Shown here piece by piece: positions 7,847 to 17,590 of a DNA stretch of 64,000 nt. Source of the stretch: JAAUSY01 sp964526735 (GTDB lineage: Bacteria > Chloroflexota > Chloroflexia > Chloroflexales > Chloroflexaceae); the NCBI GenBank assembly GCA_964526735.1, contig CAZGLO010000005.1:1-64000 (forward strand), given 5' to 3'. The notes under the pieces are model-generated. The model did no database searches and was not told the origin of the DNA. It was given only the letters and a program-made list of their open reading frames with translations. The translations under genes were made by a program, and so were the position numbers. Position 1 is the first letter of the stretch. Each line of letters starts with the position of its first letter.

Positions 7847-8620
7847 GTGGCAGACGAACGATTGCAAAAGGCATTGGCGCGGGCGGGAGTGGGGTCTCGG
7901 CGTGGATGCGAGTCGCTTATCGTGGCGGGGCGGGGGATGGTCAATGGGCAGGTGGTGCACGAGTTGGGGAGCCGGGTCGATCTCTCACGCGACGAGGTGG
8001 TGGTAGATGGCGTGCGGGTGGAGCCGCCCACGCGGCGGGTCTACGTGATGCTGCACAAGCCGGTGGGCGTGGTTTCGACGGCGGACGACCCCCATGGCCG
8101 CCAGACGGTGGTGGAGATGCTTGATCTGCCGGAGCGGGTATTTCCGGTTGGGCGGCTCGATGCCAATAGCGAAGGGCTGCTTTTGCTCACCAACGACGGC
8201 GCATTGACGCATCATCTCACGCACCCCCGCTTTGAGATCGACAAAGAATATCATGTGCTCCTAGACGGCTACCCACAAGAGCGCATCTTACAGCAATGGC
8301 GAGCGGGCGTTGTGCTTGAGGGCACGCGCACGGCTCCCGCCACCGTCGAGCGCCTCCCCCTACGAGAGGTAGAGGCGGGTCGGGCGGCAGGACGGCGGAT
8401 GGAGCGCGGAGCGTGGATGCGGGTGGTCATACACGAAGGGCGCAAACGGCATATCCGCGAAGTCGCCAAGCTCCTTGGACACCAGGTCAAGCGGCTGATA
8501 CGGGTGCGAGAGGGGACGTTGGTGTTGGGCGACCTCGCGCCGGGCAAGTGGCGCTTCCTGACGCCGGATGAGATAGCCACCCTCCATTCGCACACCTCGC
8601 ACGCCAACCTCTCCACGTGA
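7847..8620 (+). CDS. rluB: rRNA pseudouridine synthase, RsuA/RluB family
   Basis: A 257-residue protein starting at GTG, with AGGA 5 nt upstream. Residues 2-60 form an S4 RNA-binding domain (RLQKALARAGVGSRRGCESLI). The catalytic domain carries the family signature VGRLDANSEGLLLLTNDG, with Asp105 as the expected nucleophile, and a C-terminal EGRKRHIREVAKLLG motif. It should convert uridine to pseudouridine in 23S rRNA (RluB) or 16S rRNA (RsuA); RluB is the more usual assignment outside proteobacteria, but the two are not separable here. The lysine- and glutamine-poor tail after residue 245 is unremarkable. Confidence 0.9.
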   Translation: MADERLQKALARAGVGSRRGCESLIVAGRGMVNGQVVHELGSRVDLSRDEVVVDGVRVEPPTRRVYVMLHKPVGVVSTADDPHGRQTVVEMLDLPERVFPVGRLDANSEGLLLLTNDGALTHHLTHPRFEIDKEYHVLLDGYPQERILQQWRAGVVLEGTRTAPATVERLPLREVEAGRAAGRRMERGAWMRVVIHEGRKRHIREVAKLLGHQVKRLIRVREGTLVLGDLAPGKWRFLTPDEIATLHSHTSHANLST

Positions 8621-8657
8621 TACCAAGCGCAACAAGAGAAGGAATCCCCCTACCGTC

Positions 8658-11600
8658 ATGATACTGCTTTCTGCACTGCATATCACGCTTATTCATCTCG
8701 TCTTCCTGGCGGTATGTGGCATTGGATTGGCGCGGTTAGTATTGCCGCAGCGGCTGCAGGGCCACCAACTCACCCTCGCCCCGACATTTGGCCTGGCGCT
8801 GGTGGCGATCATCGGCTTCTACGGCACTCATGCTGGCTTCACCATCCGCCAACTCCTCCCCATCACCATCGGCATCGCGCTTCTCCTGCTCATCATCGCG
8901 ACGGTGGATGCCTACCGGACGGGGGAATGGTGGTGGATCGATTTCCTACCACCGCGGGAGCTTCTTGCCGTAGCGAGTGTGATGGCAGGGACGTGGTTGG
9001 TCAGTATTTTGCCGGTGCTCTCCTACGGGACGTTGGTGCCGATAGGCGAGAATTGGGACATTGAGTTTTACCTGCCCCTCGCCGACTACCTGCAATCCTA
9101 CAGCTATGCCTCATTGGTACATGCCCCTGCCAACCCGCTCCGCGATCTCCTCCTCACCGACCGGCTTGCCTCCCGTGCGATGGGCGCGACGTATGCCCAA
9201 TCGATGGGAGATATCCTTACTTTTCGGGAGGCGTGGGATAGTTGGGTACCAGTACTTGGCCTCTTCCGCGCATTGAGCATTGCCGGTTTTTATGCGTTCC
9301 TCCGCGACGGGCTTGGATTTCAGCCGCGCGGTGCATTGGCGGGGGCTGGGCTTATCACGGTCAATGGCCTCCTGCTCTGGACGACCTACAATAGCTTTGG
9401 GATGGGGCTTGGAGGACTGGTTCTGCTCCCCACATCGCTCCTCTGTCTGATAGTGGCGCTCCGCAGCGGCCAACACCGCACCGTCATAGGGGCGATTGTG
9501 CTGCTTGGCGGCTTGACATGTACCTATTGGCCTATGTTGATGGTCTATGGGCTGTTGGGCGCAGGCATAGGCATGATCATCATATGGGAGCAGTGGAAAG
9601 ATGAGTGGGTACGTGTGGTTGGGCGGGGCATGCTCATCCTGATTGGCGGGGGGATGGTTGGGTTCCTTGCCCATCTCCACGCCCCGGACGCCTTCCTTGG
9701 CGTATTCACCCTCCAAACGCCATCCATGGGCGTCTCCTCATTCCTCCCGCCCACTGCCATCATCGGCAGCGCCCCCTACCATCATCAAGGCGTAGCCGCA
9801 GCGTGGGGGAATATAGGGACGGTATTGGCATGGGGCGGGGTGGGGATAATGGCGGGGTTGCTTTTCCTGACCATCCGCAAGGGCACCGCCCAACGTCCCC
9901 TTACCTTGACCATCGTTGCGTGTACACTCTTTTACCTGATTGCACTGCGGTTTATTGTCGGTTTCCCATATGGCTATCTGCGCGGCGCAAGCTATATCAA
10001 CAGCTTCCTGATCGGCATAGCGGGCACAAGCGTGATTATGGACACCACCCGCCTCTCCCGCTTCATCCCCGCCCTCTATGCGACATTGCTGCTTATCAGC
10101 GCGACGGCGGGGTATCGTACCTATGCAGTCTATGCGGATGAGCCGGGGATGTTGCACTTTGACACGGTCGGGATGCGAGCGGTAGCCGGTTCAATCGCGG
10201 TAGAAGGCGATCAGCAAGCGCAACAGCATCAGCAGGGGCAAAGAGAAGGGAAATTGCCATCCGACGCACCATCCGACTCGGTATTCATCTCTCCCAACCC
10301 CGTCCTGCGTGGGCCATACACCGGCGCACTTGCCTATGCCTTCCGCAAGCACGAATTGGTGGGGATGATGGCCACCGGCTACCGCCCTCTCGCCCATGTC
10401 CCCCCCGACACCAACCCTGCCTACGGCGTGCTTGCCAATGGGGATGACCCCCACGCCTATGGCTTTACCGAGGCCATCTGGCGGGGCGACCGCGCGACGC
10501 TCTACCGCGCGCCGACCGGGCGGGTGGCGTGGCTCAATGGGCGGCCAAGCTTCTACACCGAAGACCACCTGCTGCTGGATGATACGGTCTATACGCGGGC
10601 TAAGTTGGGGGTAGGGAGCCATCTTGAGGCAACCCCCGACTCGCCGTTGACACTGTATATTGGCCATCACAACATTGACGACAAACCGATTGAGCATGAT
10701 GCTTCTGAGCGGGAAAAACGTGCGGTTGAGCTGATGATCGGCAGTTTTGTTGAGCAGAAAGGGGAATTGATGGTCGGCGGCAATGCATACCCGATCGCGC
10801 TGTCGTCAGGCGTCAACACATTGACGATCCCCACCCTCGAAACGCCGACAATCGTATCACTTCGGGGCGAAGATGCTCCCCTCTACCTCCGTTGGGCAAG
10901 CATGCTCGATGCTCCATTGGAGGCGGAGTTGGTGCTTGAGCCGACGGGCATCTCCCCCACCTCAACGACCGCCACAAATATTGCCACATTCGATGATACC
11001 CTGCTCTTGGGCATCTCAAACGATGTTCACTTGGAGGGGGCAACCGCAAACATAAAGGTGGCCGCCCCGGGAGGCGATGTCGTGCGGTTGGCAGTCGAAA
11101 TCTATGAGGAGTTGGCGGGGTATGGCGGTAATCCTGCCCACTATGCTTGGACAGCCTTCCCCGTCGCCGATGCAGAGGGCAATTATACGCTTGATATCGA
11201 CCTCCAAACGCCTGCTATGAAGCTGAATGGCGAACCGTTGATGGTCAATACCGGCGAGATGCGTGATGGCTCTTACTTTGCCGCACTATGGGTCTATCAA
11301 GGGGAGCACGTGCGCCGAACTATTCCCTTTCTGCGCTTTACGCGGGAGCATGGGGAGATACAGGAGGTTACCGCGCTGGACGTGAATTGCGTCTTTGCGC
11401 CATTGTCGTTTCCCCGCCACTCCCACGACGCCCAATTTGGTGACGGCATCAAGCTCCTTGCCAGCGAACAAAGCACTGCCATCGCGCACCCCCAAGATGA
11501 GATGCAAGTGTCTTTGCTGTGGCAGGCAGAGCAACCCCTCCCCACCTCCTACCTTGTCTTTGTGCAGCTATTGGGAGAGGGCGACCACAAGATTGCGGAG

Positions 11601-11828
11601 TGGAATGGGGCAGCGGGCGGCGATTGGTACCCAACGATTGCGTGGCACGCGGGCCAGCGGATGTGGCAAGATATCCCCTTGACCATCGCGGCTGATGCGC
11701 AACCTGGCCACTACCGCACCGTCGTTGGGCTATTCGACCCTGTCAGTGGGGAGCGGCTGACCTTGCAAGATGGCTCTCCAATGATGAGCGTGGGCGAGGT
11801 GGAGGTGGTGGAGCGCGAAACACCCTAA
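8658..11828 (+). CDS. Large polytopic membrane protein with C-terminal beta-rich domains, function unknown
   Basis: A 1056-residue protein. Roughly residues 1-500 contain about a dozen hydrophobic segments with short loops. The first long loop carries GENWDIEFYLPLADYLQSY, placed like the acidic first loop of GT39/GT-C glycosyltransferases, but without a clear DD or DE pair. Residues about 520-1056 are soluble and beta-rich, starting with a Gln/His-rich linker (QQAQQHQQGQ) and containing two immunoglobulin-like or lectin-like stretches, the last with LLWQAEQPLPTSYLVFVQL. Such GT-C plus beta-sandwich layouts recur three more times in this window. A lipid-linked sugar transferase acting at the cell surface is a reasonable guess, no more. 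It ends 2 nt before the convergent mutS2. Confidence 0.7.
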   Translation: MILLSALHITLIHLVFLAVCGIGLARLVLPQRLQGHQLTLAPTFGLALVAIIGFYGTHAGFTIRQLLPITIGIALLLLIIATVDAYRTGEWWWIDFLPPRELLAVASVMAGTWLVSILPVLSYGTLVPIGENWDIEFYLPLADYLQSYSYASLVHAPANPLRDLLLTDRLASRAMGATYAQSMGDILTFREAWDSWVPVLGLFRALSIAGFYAFLRDGLGFQPRGALAGAGLITVNGLLLWTTYNSFGMGLGGLVLLPTSLLCLIVALRSGQHRTVIGAIVLLGGLTCTYWPMLMVYGLLGAGIGMIIIWEQWKDEWVRVVGRGMLILIGGGMVGFLAHLHAPDAFLGVFTLQTPSMGVSSFLPPTAIIGSAPYHHQGVAAAWGNIGTVLAWGGVGIMAGLLFLTIRKGTAQRPLTLTIVACTLFYLIALRFIVGFPYGYLRGASYINSFLIGIAGTSVIMDTTRLSRFIPALYATLLLISATAGYRTYAVYADEPGMLHFDTVGMRAVAGSIAVEGDQQAQQHQQGQREGKLPSDAPSDSVFISPNPVLRGPYTGALAYAFRKHELVGMMATGYRPLAHVPPDTNPAYGVLANGDDPHAYGFTEAIWRGDRATLYRAPTGRVAWLNGRPSFYTEDHLLLDDTVYTRAKLGVGSHLEATPDSPLTLYIGHHNIDDKPIEHDASEREKRAVELMIGSFVEQKGELMVGGNAYPIALSSGVNTLTIPTLETPTIVSLRGEDAPLYLRWASMLDAPLEAELVLEPTGISPTSTTATNIATFDDTLLLGISNDVHLEGATANIKVAAPGGDVVRLAVEIYEELAGYGGNPAHYAWTAFPVADAEGNYTLDIDLQTPAMKLNGEPLMVNTGEMRDGSYFAALWVYQGEHVRRTIPFLRFTREHGEIQEVTALDVNCVFAPLSFPRHSHDAQFGDGIKLLASEQSTAIAHPQDEMQVSLLWQAEQPLPTSYLVFVQLLGEGDHKIAEWNGAAGGDWYPTIAWHAGQRMWQDIPLTIAADAQPGHYRTVVGLFDPVSGERLTLQDGSPMMSVGEVEVVERETP

Positions 11829-11830
11829 GG

Positions 11831-14296
11831 CTACCGCTCCACCAGCCGGGCAACCGTCATCCCCGTATCGCCATTCTCCTGGCCCACCTTGAACGACTTG
11901 ATGAGCGGGTGGCGGCGGAGGAGATCGTGCACAGCTTGGCGTAATGCGCCTGTCCCTTTGCCGTGGATAAGGTGTACAAACGGCAGGCTAGAGAGATAGG
12001 CGTCGTTGAGGTATTGATCCAGTTGGAGATCAACATCCGCCACGCGCCACCCACGCATATCGAGGTTCATCGACACATTGGGAGCATCTGGTACTGCCAC
12101 GGAACGGGATGAACCACGTTGTTGGTGCTCCGATTGCCCTTTCTTCTCAAGCAGTAGCTCTTTCACCTTCACAGAGACACGAAATCCACCAATTTGCACC
12201 TCGGCGGTCTTCTCGTCTGGGTCAAGCTCAACAATTTCGCCCGTTTGGCCGATTGAGCGAACCAATACCGTGTCACCAACCTCAAGCGGCTGCTGCGATG
12301 GCCGTTGAGAAGTAGTAGATTGCCCAGATTGCCCAGTCGGCCTCCCCGCCTGCTGCACCCGCGTCTTGATGGCGTGCAAATCTCTGTCCATATCACGGGC
12401 GCGTTTGCGAGATACGCCGCCATCCTTCGCCGACTGCCGCAACTGCTGCAATTCGGCACGCGCCTCCCGCACTTCCTCCTCTACTTCGCGCACAGCCACG
12501 TCAAGCCGTTGTTGCCGCGTCCGCTCAAACTCATCACGCTCTTCCTGTAGCCGCTGGCGATATTTCTCCGCGTCGTCGCGAAGCTGTTCGGCGCGTTGTG
12601 CTTTTTCGGCGGCGGCTTCGTGCTTGGCACGGATATCCTCAAGCAACGCCTCAATATGCAGCGCATCGCGGCTCATCATCCCCTGTGCACGGTCAACCAA
12701 CGCGGTATCAAGGCCAAGGCGAGATGCAATCGCCAGCGCATTGGAGTGGCCCGGCAAGCCAATCGTCAGCTTGTAGGTGGGGGCAAGCGTTTCGCTGTTG
12801 AATTCGGTTGAGCCATTTTCAACGCCGTCGGTGTTGTGCGCAAATGCTTTCAGTTCAGCGTAGTGCGTGGTGATAATCCCCAAACACCCCCGCGCCAAAA
12901 ACCGCTCAATGATGGCCTGTGCCAGGGCAGAGCCTTCTATGGGGTCAGTGCCCGCGCCAATCTCATCAAGCAGGACAAGGGTGGGTGGAGGCAACATCTC
13001 GCCATTTGCCGCTGTGGTGTGGCTTGTGGCTCCGCCTGATGCTTCTAGCGTCTCCTCTATCGCGTTGAGCATGCGGATGATAGTGCTCATATGCGAAGAA
13101 AACGTACTTAAACTCTGCTCAATACTCTGCTCATCGCCAATATCGGAGAATACGCCTTCAAAAACCGGCAGCTGCGATTGATCCCCCACCGGAATATGCA
13201 ACCCCGCCTGCGCCATCAGCGTGAGCAGGCCGACGGTCTTGAGCGCGACGGTCTTCCCGCCGGTATTGGGGCCAGTAATCAGCAAGAGCCGGAAATCGCC
13301 TCCCAACCATACGTCGATAGGAATAACCGTTTCTTGGTTGAGGAGCGGGTGGCGGGCTTGAATAAGGGAGAGGAGCGGCTCTGAGGGCGGGAGGTCGCTT
13401 GGGCCAACGATAGTCGGCTCAATGCAGCGGAGGCCATCGGCATATTTGGCCTGCGCAAAGAAGAGATCGAGGGTCGCGAGGGTGGTGACGCCTTCCCCCA
13501 CCGGCCCCGCCACGCCCCCAACCCGCTGCGAGAGCATTGTCAAGATGCGTTCGACCTCTTGTGCCTCATCCTGCTCCAGGCCGCGTAGCTGATTGTTTAG
13601 CTCAACCACCGCCATCGGCTCAATATAGACCGTCGCGCCGCTTGACGAGTGGTCGTGTACGAGGCCTTCGACTGTACGGCGGTGTGCCGCCTTGACAGGC
13701 ACCACATAGCGCCCATTGCGCACGGTGACAAGCTGCTCTTGCAGGATATCGCCATACCCCGATGAGCCAATAATGCGTTGGAGTTTCTCCTGCAGTCGCT
13801 GCGCCATACTGTGGATTTCGCTGCGCAGACGGGCAAGGAGTGGACTTGCGCTGTCAAGCACCGTGCCGTCGTGGCCAATCGCCCGCTCTATCTCGCTCTC
13901 AATGGCAGGGTATTCGGGCAGATCGTCGGCGAAGCGGCAGAGGAGCGGAAATTCTCGCTCATCCAGCACCTGCAACAACCCCCGCAACCGCCGCATACTC
14001 GCCAATGTGTGCGCGACGTGGGTGAGTTCAAGGGGGTCTAACCGCCCACCGCGCGCCGCATGCTGCACGTGCTCACGGATGTCGCGGGCGCTGCCTATAG
14101 TCGCATCGGCGTGTTGGTTGAGGAAGACCCGCGCTTCGCTTGTGAGTTGGAGCCGCCGCACCACCTCCGCCTCGTCCGTCGTCGGGAGCAGGGCAAGTGC
14201 AAGACTCCGCGATGCAGAGAAGCTGGTGTGGGCAGCGAGACGCTCGCGGATCTTCGGAAATTCTAGCGTCTCTATCGTCTGATCGTAGATTGACAT
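11831..14296 (-). CDS. mutS2: Endonuclease MutS2
   Basis: An 821-residue MutS2, close to the usual 780-800. The MutS core has Walker A GPNTGGKT at 342-349, a Walker B LVLLDEIGAGTDP and the ABC-type signature region. A long coiled coil follows (about 545-680, rich in Glu, Arg and Gln). The C-terminus (about 745-821) is an Smr nuclease domain with LDMRGWR and HGKGTGALRQAV. MutS2 acts in recombination control and, in some bacteria, in splitting collided ribosomes. It lacks the mismatch-recognition domain of MutS1. It lies 52 nt downstream of cvpA, so probably the same operon. Confidence 0.95.
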   Translation of the reverse strand: MSIYDQTIETLEFPKIRERLAAHTSFSASRSLALALLPTTDEAEVVRRLQLTSEARVFLNQHADATIGSARDIREHVQHAARGGRLDPLELTHVAHTLASMRRLRGLLQVLDEREFPLLCRFADDLPEYPAIESEIERAIGHDGTVLDSASPLLARLRSEIHSMAQRLQEKLQRIIGSSGYGDILQEQLVTVRNGRYVVPVKAAHRRTVEGLVHDHSSSGATVYIEPMAVVELNNQLRGLEQDEAQEVERILTMLSQRVGGVAGPVGEGVTTLATLDLFFAQAKYADGLRCIEPTIVGPSDLPPSEPLLSLIQARHPLLNQETVIPIDVWLGGDFRLLLITGPNTGGKTVALKTVGLLTLMAQAGLHIPVGDQSQLPVFEGVFSDIGDEQSIEQSLSTFSSHMSTIIRMLNAIEETLEASGGATSHTTAANGEMLPPPTLVLLDEIGAGTDPIEGSALAQAIIERFLARGCLGIITTHYAELKAFAHNTDGVENGSTEFNSETLAPTYKLTIGLPGHSNALAIASRLGLDTALVDRAQGMMSRDALHIEALLEDIRAKHEAAAEKAQRAEQLRDDAEKYRQRLQEERDEFERTRQQRLDVAVREVEEEVREARAELQQLRQSAKDGGVSRKRARDMDRDLHAIKTRVQQAGRPTGQSGQSTTSQRPSQQPLEVGDTVLVRSIGQTGEIVELDPDEKTAEVQIGGFRVSVKVKELLLEKKGQSEHQQRGSSRSVAVPDAPNVSMNLDMRGWRVADVDLQLDQYLNDAYLSSLPFVHLIHGKGTGALRQAVHDLLRRHPLIKSFKVGQENGDTGMTVARLVER

Positions 14297-14348
14297 GGTT
14301 AAATACGTGCTATCGTGTACCGTGGAGGGTATAGGCTACGAGTATAAG

Positions 14349-14903
14349 CTATTGTTGGGTGGCCCGGAAGAGTATTTCAACACTGTCGGGCAGGAATGGG
14401 TTGGCAAAATCGTAGGCGCGTGGCAAGACATACAACTGGAAATACTGCAGCAAGAATGAGTTGCGCATGCTCCCGCCAAGCAGCCGGGCGATGGGGAGAT
14501 CAAGCGTCTCGCCCCCCCGCTCGATCATCAATGTCCACAGCAGGTCGGCGAACATCCCAAGGAAGAGCGCCCCCAAGATAATGCCCAAAAACATCCCGAT
14601 ACCGTGGTCGAGGAAGAAAAAGCGGTCGGGAATAGAGACCTCTCGGAAGTTGTAGATCCCCACGAACGAAAATAGCGTAAACCCAATCAGCACAAGGAGT
14701 GAAAAGGAGACAAATATCGCCACCTGTGGGCCAGTACCAAGCTGCACAATGAAGAAGTTTGCGAGCAGTTCGAAGGTAAAGCTGGCCACCAAAAGGCTTA
14801 TATAAAAAGATACCAAAAGGATCGTCAGCTGAATTGCCCCTCGGAAGAACCCAAGGGCCACGATACCAAAGAAAAGCAAGATATAAATGATATCGAATAA
14901 CAT
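14349..14903 (-). CDS. CvpA-family membrane protein
   Basis: A 184-residue protein with four hydrophobic segments, opening with DIIYILLFFGIVALGFFRGA, the usual CvpA pattern of an acidic residue and a FRG-type turn between the first two helices. CvpA proteins are inner-membrane proteins linked to envelope stress and colicin V production in enterobacteria; their molecular activity is not settled. CvpA next to mutS2 is a frequent gene pair in Gram-positive genomes, which supports the call. Confidence 0.85.
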   Translation of the reverse strand: MLFDIIYILLFFGIVALGFFRGAIQLTILLVSFYISLLVASFTFELLANFFIVQLGTGPQVAIFVSFSLLVLIGFTLFSFVGIYNFREVSIPDRFFFLDHGIGMFLGIILGALFLGMFADLLWTLMIERGGETLDLPIARLLGGSMRNSFLLQYFQLYVLPRAYDFANPFLPDSVEILFRATQQ

Positions 14904-14950
14904 AGTATCATTTCCTAATGTAGTTGGTTTTCTGCTTCAACCTACCTTTC

Positions 14951-14959
14951 ATAGTACCA
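14951..14959 (-). promoter_or_regulatory. Extended -10 promoter for cvpA-mutS2
   Basis: On the minus strand TGGTACTAT gives a predicted start near 14944 and a leader of about 40 nt. No good -35 is seen at the normal distance. Confidence 0.4.
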
Positions 14960-15035
14960 CATTTTCACGAACGGGGGAAAGAAAAATGGTTACGTTCCCC
15001 TTTCAATTGCGGATAACCGCGAATGAGAACAATTA

Positions 15036-16175
15036 TTATATTACACCCCGCCCCCGCCCTGCCACCACGTCCCGGTAGATCTGCTCCATGCGCTCGACCA
15101 TCCGCTGATGGCTATATTCTTGTTCTGCCCGCGCGCGTCCTGCCCTTCCCATCGTACGGGCGAGATCGGGGTTGGCGAGGAGGACATCCACGGCGCGGGC
15201 GAGGGCATGGGGATCTGCTGGCGGCACGACAAACCCTGTCTTGCCGTGTTGGGTGATATCGCTTGTGCCGGTGCCAAGCTCTGTGCAGATGATAGGGCGG
15301 TTTGCTGCCTGTGCCTCTAGCTGCACAATGCCAAATGCTTCGGCGCGAAGGTGCGACGGCAATACAAATACGTCCGCGGCGTGATACACCGTCGGCAGGT
15401 CATCATCCGCCACCTCGCCCAAGAAGTGCACTCGTTCCGCCACCCCGCTCTGCTGCGCACACTGGTGCAAGGCGGCTTCTTCCGGCCCCGTCCCCACGAT
15501 GAGGAGGTGCGGGGCGGCGTGCATCTGCGTCAGAGCTTCTATCAGGAAGTGCAGCCCCTTGTAATAGCGCAACCTCCCCACAAAGAGCAACAATGGTGCC
15601 CCACCATACCGCGCCCGCAATGCGGCAATCGCTTCTGCATCGGGAGTGTCAAAGCGGGTGAGGTCAACGCTCAGCGGCGAGACGGTACAGCGCTCTGCGT
15701 GAGGCCGCAACCACGGCGAGCTTGCGATATACGATTGGCTAGTCGTGACGATGCGGTCTGCCCTACCGAGCGTCCGCCGCAGGAGCGGGCCATACCATCG
15801 GAGGATACGCTGTTGGCGCACAATATCGCTGTGGTAGGTAATGATGAGTGGCGGGCGGCGGGGAATTGTCCGCGCCACGATATCACCCGGCGGGTAGGGG
15901 AAATGCAGATGCACCACATCAACGTCGCGCAGCCGTTGGCCGTGGAGGAGCATCCGCGGGCTGAGCGGCGTGGAGGCCAGGTGAAATAACCGCCCCGCCT
16001 TGATCACTCGTAATCTCCCCTGCTGCTCAATCAAGTCATCCCGCGTCGTGCTGGTCACCAGGACGGTGACGCGGTGTTGACCAGTGGCGGCAATCCCCTC
16101 TGCCAACACCTTGATATGGTTCTCTATGCCGCCCAATACAGGGAAATAGTCTTTGTAGATATGAAGGATATGCAT
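15036..16175 (-). CDS. Glycosyltransferase family 4
   Basis: A 379-residue GT-B enzyme. The N-terminal Rossmann half begins MHILHIYKDYFPVLGGIENH, with the acceptor-side GG loop. The C-terminal half has LLFVGRLRYYKGLHFLIEA, LLIVGTGPEE and the donor-binding EAFGIVQLEAQA. It should transfer a sugar from a nucleotide donor to a glycan or lipid acceptor; donor and acceptor are not readable. I use the ATG at 16175; an in-frame TTG at 16187 adds four residues. The gene stands between cvpA and the divergent carA. Confidence 0.88.
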   Translation of the reverse strand: MHILHIYKDYFPVLGGIENHIKVLAEGIAATGQHRVTVLVTSTTRDDLIEQQGRLRVIKAGRLFHLASTPLSPRMLLHGQRLRDVDVVHLHFPYPPGDIVARTIPRRPPLIITYHSDIVRQQRILRWYGPLLRRTLGRADRIVTTSQSYIASSPWLRPHAERCTVSPLSVDLTRFDTPDAEAIAALRARYGGAPLLLFVGRLRYYKGLHFLIEALTQMHAAPHLLIVGTGPEEAALHQCAQQSGVAERVHFLGEVADDDLPTVYHAADVFVLPSHLRAEAFGIVQLEAQAANRPIICTELGTGTSDITQHGKTGFVVPPADPHALARAVDVLLANPDLARTMGRAGRARAEQEYSHQRMVERMEQIYRDVVAGRGRGVI

Positions 16176-16316
16176 AACACGTCTCAACTGCTGTCCAATT
16201 GCTCTTGCAACGAGTCTTTGCTATCATCACAATCTAACGGTACCACACTTTTGGCGGGCTGTGGAAGACATGGCCCGCCCGCACCCAGATCGAAACACGC
16301 ACTGGCGAGGTTTCTA

Positions 16317-16325
16317 TGCTAGAAT
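16317..16325 (+). promoter_or_regulatory. Extended -10 promoter for the carA run
   Basis: TGCTAGAAT followed by a purine-rich leader of about 75 nt to the TTG start of carA. No -35 near consensus is seen. It probably serves the whole plus-strand run to 22.7 kb. Confidence 0.45.
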
Positions 16326-16405
16326 AGGGAAAGAGATATCGAGAGAAGGGACAGATCGCAAGGAACACTCACATCGATTTGAGGGAATTTTGAGGGAATA
16401 GAGTA

Positions 16406-17587
16406 TTGGATGCAATTCTTGTTCTAGAAGATGGGCGCTGGTTTCAAGGGCGCTCTTTTGGTGCGACCGGAGACCGCATTGGCGAGGTTGTCTTTAACAC
16501 CGGCATGACCGGCTATCAAGAGATCTTGACCGACCCGTCGTACTGCGGTCAGCTCGTGGTTATGACTGCCCCCCACATTGGCAATACGGGGGTGAACGAA
16601 TTTGACCTTGAATCTATCCAGCCGCAAGTATCGGGCTTTATTATGCGGGCGCACAGCAACGAATGTTATAGCTCGTGGCGGGCGCGTGGCAGTCTCAGCC
16701 AGATCTTGCGTGAGAATAATATCGCTGCCATCACCGATGTAGACACCCGCGCCCTCACCCGCCATATCCGTTCGGCGGGGGCGATGCGTGGTATCATCTC
16801 CACCAGCGGCGAATCTATCCAAACCTTGCAAGCGCGGGCCTGCAATGCGCCCCGGATGGAAGGCCAAGATCTTACCCGTGTGGTGACCTGCAAAGAGGTC
16901 TATCGGTGGTATGAGGGCAGCAAGATGTGGCGGGTTGCGCCGGGGAGCTGGCACGGCTACCGCACAGACGACGACTCTCCTCCTAAGGAGACCGTGACTG
17001 GCGAACGGCTCTTCCACGTCGTCGCCTTCGATTTTGGCCTGAAGCGGACGATTTTGCGCCGCCTGATCGACCACAACTGCCGCGTGACGATTGTCCCCGC
17101 AATGACCCGCGCTGAGGACGTATTGGCGCTCAACCCAGATGGTATTTTCTGCTCAAACGGGCCGGGTGACCCCGCCGCCGTGACCTATGCCATCCAAACC
17201 ATGCAGTCGTTTATGGGGGATATCCCGATCTTCGGCATTTGCCTTGGACATCAGCTGATTGCGCATGCGCTTGGTGGCAACACATATAAGCTTCCCTTCG
17301 GCCACCACGGCACCAATCACCCCGTCCGCCACCTGGAGACGGGCAAAATTGAGATCACATCGCAGAACCACGGCTTTTCGGTTGACCCTGATAGCCTGCC
17401 TGCAGACGTTGAAATTACGCATATCAATCTCAATGATCAGACGGTTGAGGGGTTGCGGCACCGTTCATTGCCAGTCTTCAGCGTGCAATATCACCCCGAA
17501 GCGGGGCCGGGGCCACACGATGCAACCTACTTGTTCGCAGAGTTCGTTCAGATGATGCGAGAACACACGCTCCAAAAGCAACTATAG
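16406..17587 (+). CDS. carA: Carbamoyl-phosphate synthase small subunit
   Basis: A 393-residue glutaminase subunit that supplies ammonia to CarB for pyrimidine and arginine synthesis. The N-terminal half has the CarA-specific GEVVFNTGMTGYQEILTDPS. The C-terminal class I amidotransferase has nucleophile Cys279 in GICLGH and the His/Glu pair in QYHPEAGPGPHD. The start is TTG, preceded by GAGGGAATAGAG. A stretch of about 25 residues around 180-205 (YRTDDDSPPKETVTGE) is a non-conserved insert before the amidotransferase domain. carB is not in the window, so the two subunits are encoded apart. Confidence 0.95.
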   Translation: MDAILVLEDGRWFQGRSFGATGDRIGEVVFNTGMTGYQEILTDPSYCGQLVVMTAPHIGNTGVNEFDLESIQPQVSGFIMRAHSNECYSSWRARGSLSQILRENNIAAITDVDTRALTRHIRSAGAMRGIISTSGESIQTLQARACNAPRMEGQDLTRVVTCKEVYRWYEGSKMWRVAPGSWHGYRTDDDSPPKETVTGERLFHVVAFDFGLKRTILRRLIDHNCRVTIVPAMTRAEDVLALNPDGIFCSNGPGDPAAVTYAIQTMQSFMGDIPIFGICLGHQLIAHALGGNTYKLPFGHHGTNHPVRHLETGKIEITSQNHGFSVDPDSLPADVEITHINLNDQTVEGLRHRSLPVFSVQYHPEAGPGPHDATYLFAEFVQMMREHTLQKQL

Positions 17588-17590
17588 CGT

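Noticed and set aside
12109..14282. Several plus-strand frames over mutS2
   Set aside because: They are shadow frames; MutS2 motifs and length are intact on the minus strand.
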